DNA from: Muribaculaceae bacterium
Lineage (GTDB): Bacteria; Bacillota; Clostridia; Lachnospirales; Lachnospiraceae
Direction: 5' to 3'
DNA length: 46,121 nt
Assembly (NCBI GenBank): GCA_023663465.1
Contig: JAMPHJ010000008.1
Location: forward strand, 1 to 46,121
Shown: positions 7,932 through 15,844 of the stretch, piece by piece
How the letters are laid out: each line of letters begins with the position of its first letter
Numbering within the stretch: the stretch's first letter is position 1
Program-made: the position numbers and the translations under genes
The notes under the pieces: generated by a model
What the model saw: only the letters and a program-made list of their open reading frames with translations
Databases searched by the model: none
What the model was told of the DNA's origin: nothing

Positions 7932-9743
7932 CTACAGGCTGCTCTCGATAATTTTCTCACCCTCTACCTTATAAATCACATCGCACTTCTCAATCGTATT
8001 CAGTCTATGCGCAATGATAATCATCGTCTTTTTTCCGTGGAAGCTGTTGACTGCGTCCATGACGGCTTTTTCTGTATCGTTATCCAATGCGGAAGTCGCC
8101 TCGTCAAAAACAAGGATTTCCGGGTCGTGATACAAAGCCCTGGCGATTCCGATACGCTGTCTCTGCCCGCCCGATAATCTGACACCTCTGTCACCTATGG
8201 TCGTATCCAGCCCTTCGGGCAGCTCTTCGATAAATTCTTTTAACTGCGCTTCTTCCAAGACTTCCCAGATTCGTTTCTCATCAATTTTATCCGCGTCAAT
8301 CCCGAACGCGATGTTGTCCCGGATGGACTCGTCCACCAGATAAATCGACTGGGGAATATAGCCAATCTGCGCAAGCCACTGCGGATAATTGTCAAAAATA
8401 TTTTTGCCGTCGCAGGTAATCGTCCCTTCTTTCGCGTGTAAAAGCCCCAGCAGGATATCTACAATCGTAGACTTTCCTGCTCCAGACGGTCCCATAATTC
8501 CGACGGACTGCCCTTTTTTCACTTCCATATGGGCGTCTGTAAAAATATTTTTATCCGTGTTCGGATAGGCAAACGTGATATGATCCAGCACGATTTTATC
8601 CTCTAACACCAGCTTGTCTTTCCGTTTTTTCCAGATATCTTTGAGAGAGCCTGTGACGCTGCCGTTCGCATCCCGCTTCATACTCTCGTTGAGATTCTCA
8701 TACAGATAATCCAGACAAGGCTGGGAATAAGCAATCTCAGAAAGATAGGTATTAATCCGGTTCACACTGGGCATAATCCGGACCGCTGCCACCGCAAACG
8801 CTGTAAGCTGGGGAATCAGCGCTTTCATATCGCCGCCGCCCAGCATGTAAACCATGATAAATCCCAGCATACTGATAATAAAAATCGTCTCTATCAATAA
8901 ACGTGGAAGATTGTTTAACACCGCATAATTTCTCGCTACATTCGCGCCGATGCTTCCGCTTTCATAATAATTTCTGATAAAAAATTCTTCCCGGTTCAAC
9001 ACTTTCACATCTTTGAGTCCATAAATCGACTGAATGCGCCATTTCGCTATCCGGGACTGGATTTCCTGATTCTTTTTCCCAATCGCATTCAGACGCGGTT
9101 TCAGAATCTTCGTAATCAGAATGGTCAGCCCCAAGAAAATCACGACGATAAACAGGGTCAGAAGCGGACTGACGACAAGCAGTACCACGCATAAACAGAC
9201 GGAAACCACTACTTCCGTAATCATCTGTATCAGGACGAGAATCAGTTGAAATGCATTCGGTATATCGCTGTCTGTCAGACGAAAAACCGTAGGAATATCC
9301 GCACCCAGATATTCCTCGTAAGGTCTGTTTAAAAACTCCCGCATAACCCGGCTAATCATCCGGTTTCTGTTGCGTGTGATAAACGTATTCTGCACATAAG
9401 TCTGAAACAAAAGATAGAGATTTTTCACAAGAAATACAAGCATCATGGCAGCCAGCAAAAGAAACATCAGCCGCTTTTCGCCGCCTTCCTGCAAAAGCTT
9501 CGTCATATCTAAATATAAAAATTCCGCAACTTTCGCAATCATTTCATTTTCCCTAAGCGCTTCCGGCTCCATGATACCCTGCACCACCGGCACCATCATG
9601 GATACGCCCAGCGTTTCCAAAAGACCGCCAATAAAAATCAGAATGCCCAGTCCGACAAACTGCAATTTCTGTTTCCTGTCAAAAAGATACCCAATTTTTT
9701 TAAGCATGGAAGTTTCTTCCGCTGTCTGCTTCTGTTTTTTCAT
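7932..9743 (-). CDS. ABC transporter, fused permease and ATPase (PglK/MsbA-type glycan flippase)
   Basis: 603 residues. An N-terminal type IV exporter domain of about six helices (to ~residue 330) is followed by a nucleotide-binding domain: Walker A GPSGAGKST (418-426), signature LSGGQRQR (from 523), Walker B ILVFDEATS (from 543) and the switch histidine in IIAHRLN. The closest functional model is PglK, which flips undecaprenyl-diphosphate-linked oligosaccharide; this fits the PglF/E/C/A-like genes in the locus and the absence of a Wzx flippase here. The start at 9743 makes an ATGA overlap with the upstream fucosyltransferase gene, with GGGGA just upstream; an in-frame ATG at 9815 is disfavoured. 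It probably works as a homodimer. Confidence 0.9.
   Translation of the reverse strand: MKKQKQTAEETSMLKKIGYLFDRKQKLQFVGLGILIFIGGLLETLGVSMMVPVVQGIMEPEALRENEMIAKVAEFLYLDMTKLLQEGGEKRLMFLLLAAMMLVFLVKNLYLLFQTYVQNTFITRNRNRMISRVMREFLNRPYEEYLGADIPTVFRLTDSDIPNAFQLILVLIQMITEVVVSVCLCVVLLVVSPLLTLFIVVIFLGLTILITKILKPRLNAIGKKNQEIQSRIAKWRIQSIYGLKDVKVLNREEFFIRNYYESGSIGANVARNYAVLNNLPRLLIETIFIISMLGFIMVYMLGGGDMKALIPQLTAFAVAAVRIMPSVNRINTYLSEIAYSQPCLDYLYENLNESMKRDANGSVTGSLKDIWKKRKDKLVLEDKIVLDHITFAYPNTDKNIFTDAHMEVKKGQSVGIMGPSGAGKSTIVDILLGLLHAKEGTITCDGKNIFDNYPQWLAQIGYIPQSIYLVDESIRDNIAFGIDADKIDEKRIWEVLEEAQLKEFIEELPEGLDTTIGDRGVRLSGGQRQRIGIARALYHDPEILVFDEATSALDNDTEKAVMDAVNSFHGKKTMIIIAHRLNTIEKCDVIYKVEGEKIIESSL
8180..8193. 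repeat. TGACA-N4-TGTCA palindrome, site 5
   Basis: Centre CCTC; inside the ABC flippase gene just before the LSGGQ codons. Here the frame is shifted (GGT GAC AGA GGT GTC AGA), encoding conserved residues. Confidence 0.8.
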
Positions 9744-10648
9744 ACTTGATTCCCCACGTCTATTTTTATCATATCCGCTCGATACATATCCCGGCAATCC
9801 CATCCATTCAGCCATTTATTCGGCGCAATCACCGTCTTTTTCGGATTCCGGTTGAGATAGGACGCCCACCAGCTGAAACTGCTGTTCGCAAGGATATGGT
9901 GTCTGCACCGGCTCATCAGTGCAAAGGCTTCATAATATCTTTCTTCCGGCAAATCCACGAGGATGATTTTATTATTGATTTCCTTATGTTTTCGCAAAAA
10001 ATACCTGCCCCACTCTTCATCGTTGGTGAAAACGTAGAAAATACAGCCGGGATGTTTTTTTGCCATGACCCACATCGCCCTCTCATAATAACCGTCCGTA
10101 CAGATATTGCCAAACAACGCCTGATTCCTGGGCAGCAGATAGTCCCCTCTGCGGATGTGGATGCTGACGGATTTGGTCTGTTCAATCCGCCACAAGTACC
10201 GCTGCGCCTGCTCAGAAATTCCGCCCCCTGCATCTTTATTTTCCCTCAAACGCTCTAAGTCAAATTCATCCCGCAGGATATCCCCCACATCGGGAAAATA
10301 TTTTTCCGACTGCCAGTACCCTTCCAGATAGACGTTATCCCATTCAAAAATTTCCGGTTTAAAGAGCTTGTCTTCTTCAAAATAGGAATGGTTCTTTCTG
10401 CCAAAAAGACGACGTCTTACCCGCGCCCAAAATTCGGGAGAAGAATCCCGCATCTCAATAATTTCCTCCGGATCTGCCCTATCATAAACAATGCCGAAAG
10501 CATCTAACGCCGGATCTCTCTGGTCATCTTGTAAAAAACCCGCCTTATCGTCTATCTTCACCGATTTGCCCATGCTCTTTAGCTGTTTATAAAGCGCATA
10601 TTGAAACATCTGGTTTCCTAGTCCGCCCATCGTCTGAATGATAATCAT
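9740..10648 (-). CDS. Alpha-1,2-fucosyltransferase, family GT11
   Basis: 302 residues, normal length for the family. GGLGNQMFQYALY (8-20) binds the donor, HIRRGDY (164-170) is the classic GDP-fucose motif and NSSFSWWASYL (255-265) is the third GT11 signature. Predicted to transfer L-fucose (or a related GDP-sugar residue) in alpha-1,2 linkage to the lipid-linked repeat unit in the cytoplasm. It is translationally coupled to the ABC flippase downstream. The ribosome binding site is weak (AAAGAG about 2 nt before ATG). Seventy bp separate it from the GT2 gene. GDP-fucose must come from genes outside the window. Confidence 0.9.
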   Translation of the reverse strand: MIIIQTMGGLGNQMFQYALYKQLKSMGKSVKIDDKAGFLQDDQRDPALDAFGIVYDRADPEEIIEMRDSSPEFWARVRRRLFGRKNHSYFEEDKLFKPEIFEWDNVYLEGYWQSEKYFPDVGDILRDEFDLERLRENKDAGGGISEQAQRYLWRIEQTKSVSIHIRRGDYLLPRNQALFGNICTDGYYERAMWVMAKKHPGCIFYVFTNDEEWGRYFLRKHKEINNKIILVDLPEERYYEAFALMSRCRHHILANSSFSWWASYLNRNPKKTVIAPNKWLNGWDCRDMYRADMIKIDVGNQV

Positions 10649-10718
10649 CTCTCTTTAACCATGCCCTTTCCTCAGCTTGCGGATTGGAAACCAAAACGCT
10701 TAAACGCCGGCACAATAC

Positions 10719-11807
10719 TTATTCTCTTTCTTTTCCATGCTTCCGCTTCTTGATAGGCAGAATCACCGCTTCATTTATCATCATGACGCACTGATACAAA
10801 AGGGGGGATATCAAGAACAAATCCATTTTCTTTTTCTCATTCGGATTGGCAACCGCGCATTGATAGACACGCTCATAATGCGCCTTATCCGCCGTGTTTT
10901 CCCGGATGATATCCGTAAGCTCCTTTAAGTATCCCGCTTTATCGGGACGCGTCTCTTCTGAAAGCTGATGGTAAAAAAGCAACAGTCTTTTATAGAAGAA
11001 ATAATCATGGGTATCCGCTAAATCTTCCCTTCCAAGCGCCGTCAAAAACCTGCTTTTTTCCCGATATGCCGGAATCAGATCCGTAAAAGTCCGGGAATTA
11101 ATCCGCATATTCATGATACTTCCTTCTCTGTCTATTATATAATTATAACAGGCGCTGTCAAGGTAAACGCACTTCCCCGCGTGAGTTAACGCGGTTGTGG
11201 CAAATAGAATATCCTCATACCATTTTCCGTCGGGAAAACGTATATCCTCCAGAAGCTCCCGGCGGTACAGCTTATTCCAGGCGGCATTCTGGATATCGTA
11301 TTCCTCCCGCTCTTCCACATAAGCCTGTAACGCTTCTAATCCCTCGAAAACGACTGCGCGGTCTATGGAAGCATCTTCCGTATGCCCCCGATACACCCTT
11401 CTGTAGCGGCAGATTGCAAGGTCGGCGCCCTGCTCTGTCAGCCCCCCAAACAGCTTCTCATACATATCCTTATCAACCCAGTCGTCCCCGTCCACGAAAC
11501 CGATATAATTTCCTTTCGCAATTGCAAGTCCCGCGTTCCTTGCATTGGCAAGACCGCCGTTTTTCTTATGTAGGGGCACAATCCTGTCGTCTTTTGCCGC
11601 CAGCATATCGCAGATACGCCCGCTTTTATCCGTGGAACCGTCATCCACCAGAATGATTTCCAGATTCTGATAGCTCTGCCCCAGAAGAGACTCTACGCAT
11701 CTCTCAAGATATGCTTCTATATTATAAATAGCCACGATAACGGATATCCGCTCTTCCTGCTTAGAAGGCGGGATATGCTCCGGGCTGTAATGGTCTAGAA
11801 TCTTCAA
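10719..11807 (-). CDS. Glycosyltransferase family 2
   Basis: 362 residues. A GT-A fold domain near the N-terminus shows ISVIVAIYNIEAYLERCVESL, then ILVDDGSTDKSG and FVDGDDWVD (the D-x-D metal/nucleotide site); the C-terminal half is helical as in EpsJ/CpsI-type enzymes. Predicted to transfer a hexose or N-acetylhexosamine to the lipid-linked glycan on the cytoplasmic face. I place the start at TTG 11807 because it forms a TTGA overlap with the stop of the upstream AsnB-like gene and has AAGGGGG 5 nt upstream. The only other in-frame ATG (11849) has no binding site and would overlap by 46 bp. A TTG start in a 4-bp overlap suggests coupled translation. Confidence 0.9.
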   Translation of the reverse strand: MKILDHYSPEHIPPSKQEERISVIVAIYNIEAYLERCVESLLGQSYQNLEIILVDDGSTDKSGRICDMLAAKDDRIVPLHKKNGGLANARNAGLAIAKGNYIGFVDGDDWVDKDMYEKLFGGLTEQGADLAICRYRRVYRGHTEDASIDRAVVFEGLEALQAYVEEREEYDIQNAAWNKLYRRELLEDIRFPDGKWYEDILFATTALTHAGKCVYLDSACYNYIIDREGSIMNMRINSRTFTDLIPAYREKSRFLTALGREDLADTHDYFFYKRLLLFYHQLSEETRPDKAGYLKELTDIIRENTADKAHYERVYQCAVANPNEKKKMDLFLISPLLYQCVMMINEAVILPIKKRKHGKERE

Positions 11808-13699
11808 ATTGACCCCCTTGTCTGCGCCAGAAACATCAGCACATACCATATCTGCTTACGCCAGATATCCTTTTCGATGAAGTCCGCCCATAGTTTCTGT
11901 ACCGCATTTACATTTAATAACCCTTGTTCTTTTATCTTTTTTTCATCCAGAAGCTCCCCCGCCCATGAGCGCAGCGGCTCCTGTTTCAGCCACTTGTGCA
12001 GGGGAATCGCAAAGCCCGTCTTCGGACGCTCTATCAGTTCTTTCGGTACATATTGGTATAAAATATCACGCAATATTTTTTTGGTGACGCCTTCCTGTAT
12101 TTTATAAGAAATCGGCAGACTCCACGCAAATTCCACCACGTCCTTATCCAGCATCGGCACCCTCGTTTCCAGGGAAACCGCCATCGCCGTTCTATCCACT
12201 TTCGTCAAAATATCGTCCGGGTGATACATCAGCATATCCATCAGCATCAGATTGTGCTGCGGATCCTGTAAAAATCCGTCCGGGTAGGCGTCCATCGCAG
12301 TAACGCAAGGCTCCCCCCTGTCACTAAGCTGTAATGCCTCTTTCGATAACAGCCCGATTCCTTCCCCGATTTCAGAACGCCGGTACAAATCCTCGACGCC
12401 GGCTGCGCCAAGCAGCCTTGCCCTCGTCGCCATCGCGCCGCGCCTCCCAAAAGGGCTTCCCAGAACCATCCGGCTAAGAGGCTTTCGGATTCCTAAAGGA
12501 ATCCCCGTTATCTGCTGTCTGATGCGCTCGATGGAAGAATAAGTGGAGTACCCCCCAAACAGCTCGTCCCCGCCGTCGCCGCTTAGCGATACCGTCACAT
12601 GCTCTTTCGTCATCCGGCTGACCAGATAAGTGGGAATCTGCGAGGAATCGGCAAAAGGCTCCCCGAACATGCCGCCTAGTTTGGGAATCACTTCTTTCGC
12701 GTCTTCTTCCGTAATATAGAGCTCCGTGTGCTCCGTTCCAAGATGCCCGGCAATCTGTTTTGCAATTTTGGCTTCATTAAAATCTTCTTCCTGCATTCCG
12801 ATTGTAAAAGTTCTGACACGTCTGTCACTTACAGACTGCATCAGGGATACGATGGTGGAGCTGTCGATTCCTGCCGATAAAAATGCTCCCACCGGCACGT
12901 CCGCCACCAGCTGTCCCCGGATGGCGTCTTTCAATTTCCGCTCTAACTCCTTCGCCGCTTCTTCTTCCGTTCCGGTAAATAGATGCGTCTGCCCATAACG
13001 GGCGGCTTCCATCATCGACCAATAAGCTTCTATCGTATAGCGCTCAAAAGGCGCTTCTATTTTTAAGATACTTCCGGGTTCCAGTTTATAGATATCCCGG
13101 TAAATGGAATAGGGCGCCGGAATATAGCCGTAACGGAAATAGGTTTCCAGGATTCCTTCATTGATTTCATTACAGAAGTTATTCATACTCGCCAGAGCGT
13201 TTAAATCCGAGGCAAAGACAAAGGTTTTATTCCCTACAAACCCATAATACAAGGGCTTTTCCCCCACTCTGTCCCTAGCTAAATATAACACTTGTTCTTC
13301 TTTATCGTATAGGGCGAGGGCGAACATTCCTTTACACATTTTCAGGGTCTCTTTCAGCCCATATGCAGAGACTGCTTCTAAAAGCGCCTCCGTATCTGAA
13401 GTCCCCCTAAAAGCAGCCGTCTTCTTTTCCTGTATCAATTTGTCCTTAATTTTCCCGTAATTATAGATTTCCCCATTATAAGTCATTACATAACGCCCGT
13501 CATGTGACTCCATCGGCTGCGCGCCGCCGGAAGATAAATCCAGAATAGACAATCTCCGATGTCCAAGCACAACCCGCTTATTTTCCGTCGTCCAGATTCC
13601 CGACGCATCCGGTCCCCGATGATACATACTCTCGTTCATCCTACGGATATTCTCTTCCCATCCAGATTCTCCGTTACAAAATCCTGCAATTCCACACAT
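11804..13699 (-). CDS. asnB: AsnB-like glutamine amidotransferase (distal copy)
   Basis: 631 residues. N-terminal class II glutaminase domain starting MCGIAGF, with Cys as the residue exposed after Met removal, then YHRGPD and YNGEIYN; C-terminal synthetase domain with the ATP loop LSAGIDSS and SLSGDGGDELFGGY. Classical asparagine synthetase makes Asn. In surface polysaccharide clusters, relatives (WbpS, WbtH) amidate the C6 carboxyl of uronic acids, and the UDP-GalNAcA-type genes at 24.8-27.2 kb favour that here (inference). The start at 13699 is chosen over ATG 13705 because the catalytic Cys must be residue 2. A promoter with a perfect TATAAT lies at 13729-13758. The paralogue at 15837-17759 is clearly different in sequence. 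Confidence 0.9.
   Translation of the reverse strand: MCGIAGFCNGESGWEENIRRMNESMYHRGPDASGIWTTENKRVVLGHRRLSILDLSSGGAQPMESHDGRYVMTYNGEIYNYGKIKDKLIQEKKTAAFRGTSDTEALLEAVSAYGLKETLKMCKGMFALALYDKEEQVLYLARDRVGEKPLYYGFVGNKTFVFASDLNALASMNNFCNEINEGILETYFRYGYIPAPYSIYRDIYKLEPGSILKIEAPFERYTIEAYWSMMEAARYGQTHLFTGTEEEAAKELERKLKDAIRGQLVADVPVGAFLSAGIDSSTIVSLMQSVSDRRVRTFTIGMQEEDFNEAKIAKQIAGHLGTEHTELYITEEDAKEVIPKLGGMFGEPFADSSQIPTYLVSRMTKEHVTVSLSGDGGDELFGGYSTYSSIERIRQQITGIPLGIRKPLSRMVLGSPFGRRGAMATRARLLGAAGVEDLYRRSEIGEGIGLLSKEALQLSDRGEPCVTAMDAYPDGFLQDPQHNLMLMDMLMYHPDDILTKVDRTAMAVSLETRVPMLDKDVVEFAWSLPISYKIQEGVTKKILRDILYQYVPKELIERPKTGFAIPLHKWLKQEPLRSWAGELLDEKKIKEQGLLNVNAVQKLWADFIEKDIWRKQIWYVLMFLAQTRGSI
12814..12827. 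repeat. TGACA-N4-TGTCA palindrome, site 6
   Basis: Centre CGTC; inside the distal AsnB-like gene. Same shifted frame as site 5 (AGT GAC AGA CGT GTC AGA). Confidence 0.8.
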
Positions 13700-13728
13700 A
13701 TGCATTATGCCTTTCTTCTTAATTTATT

Positions 13729-13758
13729 ATTATATCCCTTTTCGGAAAAGTGTTTCCA
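13729..13758 (-). promoter_or_regulatory. Predicted sigmaA promoter for the distal operon (AsnB-like gene onward)
   Basis: Minus strand: -35 TGGAAA (13753-13758), 18-bp spacer, perfect -10 TATAAT (13729-13734). It would start transcription about 23 nt before the AsnB-like ATG, making the 13.7-0.1 kb block a separate unit. The rest of 13706-13972 holds no gene that I can see. Confidence 0.6.
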
Positions 13759-13881
13759 CTGCTATTGCCAGATAATTTTGCGAATATTCATACGTTTCTT
13801 AGTTTTTGCGCAATCCGCGCAACTGTATTCTAAATTTTACTTACTGTATATTGGGGAAATTAGGTCTGCGAATTGAGAAAA

Positions 13882-13905
13882 GGCTATCCGTTTAACTGGA
13901 TAGTC
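13882..13905 (-). terminator. Weak terminator-like hairpin after the DUF4160/DUF2442 pair
   Basis: On the minus strand an 8-bp stem (one G-U pair, core CTATCC/GGATAG) with an 8-nt loop is followed by CTTTTC, about 70 nt after the DUF2442 stop. The U run is short and interrupted, so termination is probably partial. It could insulate the DUF4160/DUF2442 unit from the AsnB-like gene. Confidence 0.45.
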
Positions 13906-13972
13906 TGCTTTACAGCATTTATTTTTGAGTCTGTTACTTTTGATATAAAATCAATATCACCAGATGTACCAT

Positions 13973-14257
13973 TCACATAAATTCAAGTAGATTCTCTTTT
14001 ACTGCATCTAACCCATACAACATATCCGGATCAATATCAACACACATAGTATTATCTCTGTTTCCAGATACATCCCATGCCAAGGTATCATTCATTATAG
14101 TACAGGTTTTCATAAAATACCCAACTTCTCTCAAAGCGGCAAACACTTCTTTATCCAATAAAGGTTTTACATCATAACATACAATTTTACCATCTTCAAA
14201 ATATACATACACTGTATACTCCCTTGTTGGAACGACTTGAATGATTTTAGGGAACAT
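13973..14257 (-). CDS. DUF2442 family small protein
   Basis: 94 residues. The sequence YTVYVYFEDGKIVCYDVKPLL followed by LREVGYFM and an acidic DIDPDMLYG stretch is the DUF2442 pattern. The function is unknown; the family is typically found next to DUF4160, as here, and such pairs are often listed as predicted toxin-antitoxin-like modules, which I cannot confirm. ATG 14257 is chosen because AGGAGG lies 9 nt upstream; TTG 14266 and ATG 14263 are too close to that site. It starts 13 bp after the DUF4160 stop. It is unrelated to glycan synthesis and looks like a small insertion in the locus. Confidence 0.85.
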   Translation of the reverse strand: MFPKIIQVVPTREYTVYVYFEDGKIVCYDVKPLLDKEVFAALREVGYFMKTCTIMNDTLAWDVSGNRDNTMCVDIDPDMLYGLDAVKENLLEFM

Positions 14258-14270
14258 ATGCATCAACCTC

Positions 14271-14531
14271 CTACATCAAGGGTGAAATTTTATTAAGTGG
14301 TTTACCATCTTTAGCTAATTCCCAATTTTGCATAAGCTCATCCTGGTGCAGTACACACCATGCCAAAATCAGTTTTAATTGTCTTGAAGGCAACGCTCCT
14401 TTTATAACTCTTGCCTCGTCAATCTCAATTAACGCTTTGTTTCCATTATATTCTGCATGAAAATGTGGCGGATTATGATCATCATAGTACATTGTGACTC
14501 TTATTCCAAAAAATAATGATATTTCCGGCAT
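14271..14531 (-). CDS. DUF4160 family small protein
   Basis: 86 residues. MPEISLFFGIRVTMYYDDHNPPHFHAEY, then a basic ALPSRQLKLILAW helix and a C-terminal NWELAKDGKPLNKI, match DUF4160; the D-D-H-N-P-P-H-F-H-A run is its hallmark. Function unknown, possibly one half of a two-gene module with DUF2442 immediately downstream. ATG 14531 is preferred over GTG 14540 because GGAGAG is 8 nt upstream of the ATG and touches the GTG. It has its own good promoter at 14593-14621, so it need not depend on the polysaccharide operon. Base use looks more AT-rich than the neighbours by eye. Confidence 0.88.
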   Translation of the reverse strand: MPEISLFFGIRVTMYYDDHNPPHFHAEYNGNKALIEIDEARVIKGALPSRQLKLILAWCVLHQDELMQNWELAKDGKPLNKISPLM

Positions 14532-14592
14532 CTTTCTCACTCTCCAATAATTATACCTTCAAACCTCAATTTATCTTCACAAATTTTAATCT

Positions 14593-14621
14593 ATCATACT
14601 ATATTTTACTGCTTATTTCAA
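14593..14621 (-). promoter_or_regulatory. Predicted sigmaA promoter of the DUF4160/DUF2442 unit
   Basis: Minus strand: TTGAAA (14616-14621), 17-bp spacer, TATGAT (14593-14598), about 60 nt before the DUF4160 ATG. Near-consensus boxes at ideal spacing make this one of the best promoters in the window. Confidence 0.65.
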
Positions 14622-14656
14622 GGCACGGGAAATCGCTGAATGTGCTTTTATTCTTC

Positions 14657-15844
14657 TCACAACTTCCCAACCCTCACAAAATACCTCTCCCACTCCTCAT
14701 TCACCACTTCCGGCGCCAACCTCTTTTGGATTTCCTGCGCCTGTCTACCTAGCTTATCCGCCAGCGTGCGGTCTGATAAGAGCCTATCCATCGCCGCCTC
14801 TAGCGCAGCCTGATCTCCTGTCGGAATCACCCAGCCGTCCTCGCCGTGTCTTATCAATTCTTCCGTTCCGCCGCTTGGCACATCGGTGGCAATCACCGTA
14901 AGCCCCAGCGCCATCGCTTCTATTAAAGCGTTGGATACGCCTTCCGAATAGGACGTTAAAAGGAACAACGCCGCTTTTTCTATATGCCCCGCCACATTTT
15001 GAATCATTCCGGGTAGGAAAACTCTTTCTTCCAGTCCCAGAGAGGCGATTAACCCCTGCAAATACTCCCGCAATTCCCCTTCCCCGTAAATCGTCAGCGT
15101 ATATTCTGGATAGGTATCCGAAAGCCTGGCAAAAGCACGAATCATCATCTCGTGATTTTTGTTGGCGTCCAGACGACCTACGGAAACGATGCGTTTCTCC
15201 CGCTCCCCCTCAAACCGTGGCCGGATAAAAAGAGGATTTAGGGAATTTGGTAAAATAACAGCCGCTTTTCCAACCCGTTTGGAAAAAAAGCTTCTGGAAC
15301 GCTCTGTCTGTAAAATAACACCTGCTGCGAATGGAAATAAAAAATTTGCCAACATCCGCATCTGTCTCGTTGGATATTCTTCCTTCGCTTCACCGACCAC
15401 CGACACGACTGCCTTTGTTTTTGTGAACATTGTCGTAACAACTGTCATGAAATTATTCTTCCCTACGCAGGACAAAACTAAATCTGGTTTCTCAGTTTTC
15501 CATATCTTGTGTAATTTTTTCACTCGGCGGCAAAAATTTCGTATTCTGCTTTTCGTTGTTTCTTGTAATGTAATATCGGATATCACCCTGTCGATTTCAT
15601 TCGATAACACATATTCTTCTTCCTTCTGATATTGTGTTACCATGACGACCTGATAGCCCCGCCCCAGAAAATATTCCGCCAGATTTACGAAGACTCTTTC
15701 GGCTCCTCCTTTGTGTAAAGAACCGATGTAAAATGCAAGTTTTCTTGCATCACCACTGTTATTCTGATTTGCTTTGTTGTTATTTAATTCAAATCCGGAG
15801 TTTTTTACCCCTTTAATTGAATTTGCTTTTAATTTATCATCCAT
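14657..15844 (-). CDS. Glycosyltransferase family 4
   Basis: 395 residues. After ~30 polar residues the GT-B fold begins with LAFYIGSLHKGGAERVFVNLAEYF; the nucleotide-sugar site IVSVGRLDANKNHEMMIRAF and the E-x7-E region TSYSEGVSNALIEAMALG are in the C-terminal half. Predicted retaining transferase acting on the lipid-linked glycan in the cytoplasm; sugar unknown. The ATG at 15844 overlaps the AsnB-like gene by 8 bp and follows GGTGGAAG; an upstream in-frame ATG at 15952 lies well inside that gene and is disfavoured. It is the last gene before the DUF4160/DUF2442 insertion; no strong terminator follows it. Confidence 0.9.
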   Translation of the reverse strand: MDDKLKANSIKGVKNSGFELNNNKANQNNSGDARKLAFYIGSLHKGGAERVFVNLAEYFLGRGYQVVMVTQYQKEEEYVLSNEIDRVISDITLQETTKSRIRNFCRRVKKLHKIWKTEKPDLVLSCVGKNNFMTVVTTMFTKTKAVVSVVGEAKEEYPTRQMRMLANFLFPFAAGVILQTERSRSFFSKRVGKAAVILPNSLNPLFIRPRFEGEREKRIVSVGRLDANKNHEMMIRAFARLSDTYPEYTLTIYGEGELREYLQGLIASLGLEERVFLPGMIQNVAGHIEKAALFLLTSYSEGVSNALIEAMALGLTVIATDVPSGGTEELIRHGEDGWVIPTGDQAALEAAMDRLLSDRTLADKLGRQAQEIQKRLAPEVVNEEWERYFVRVGKL

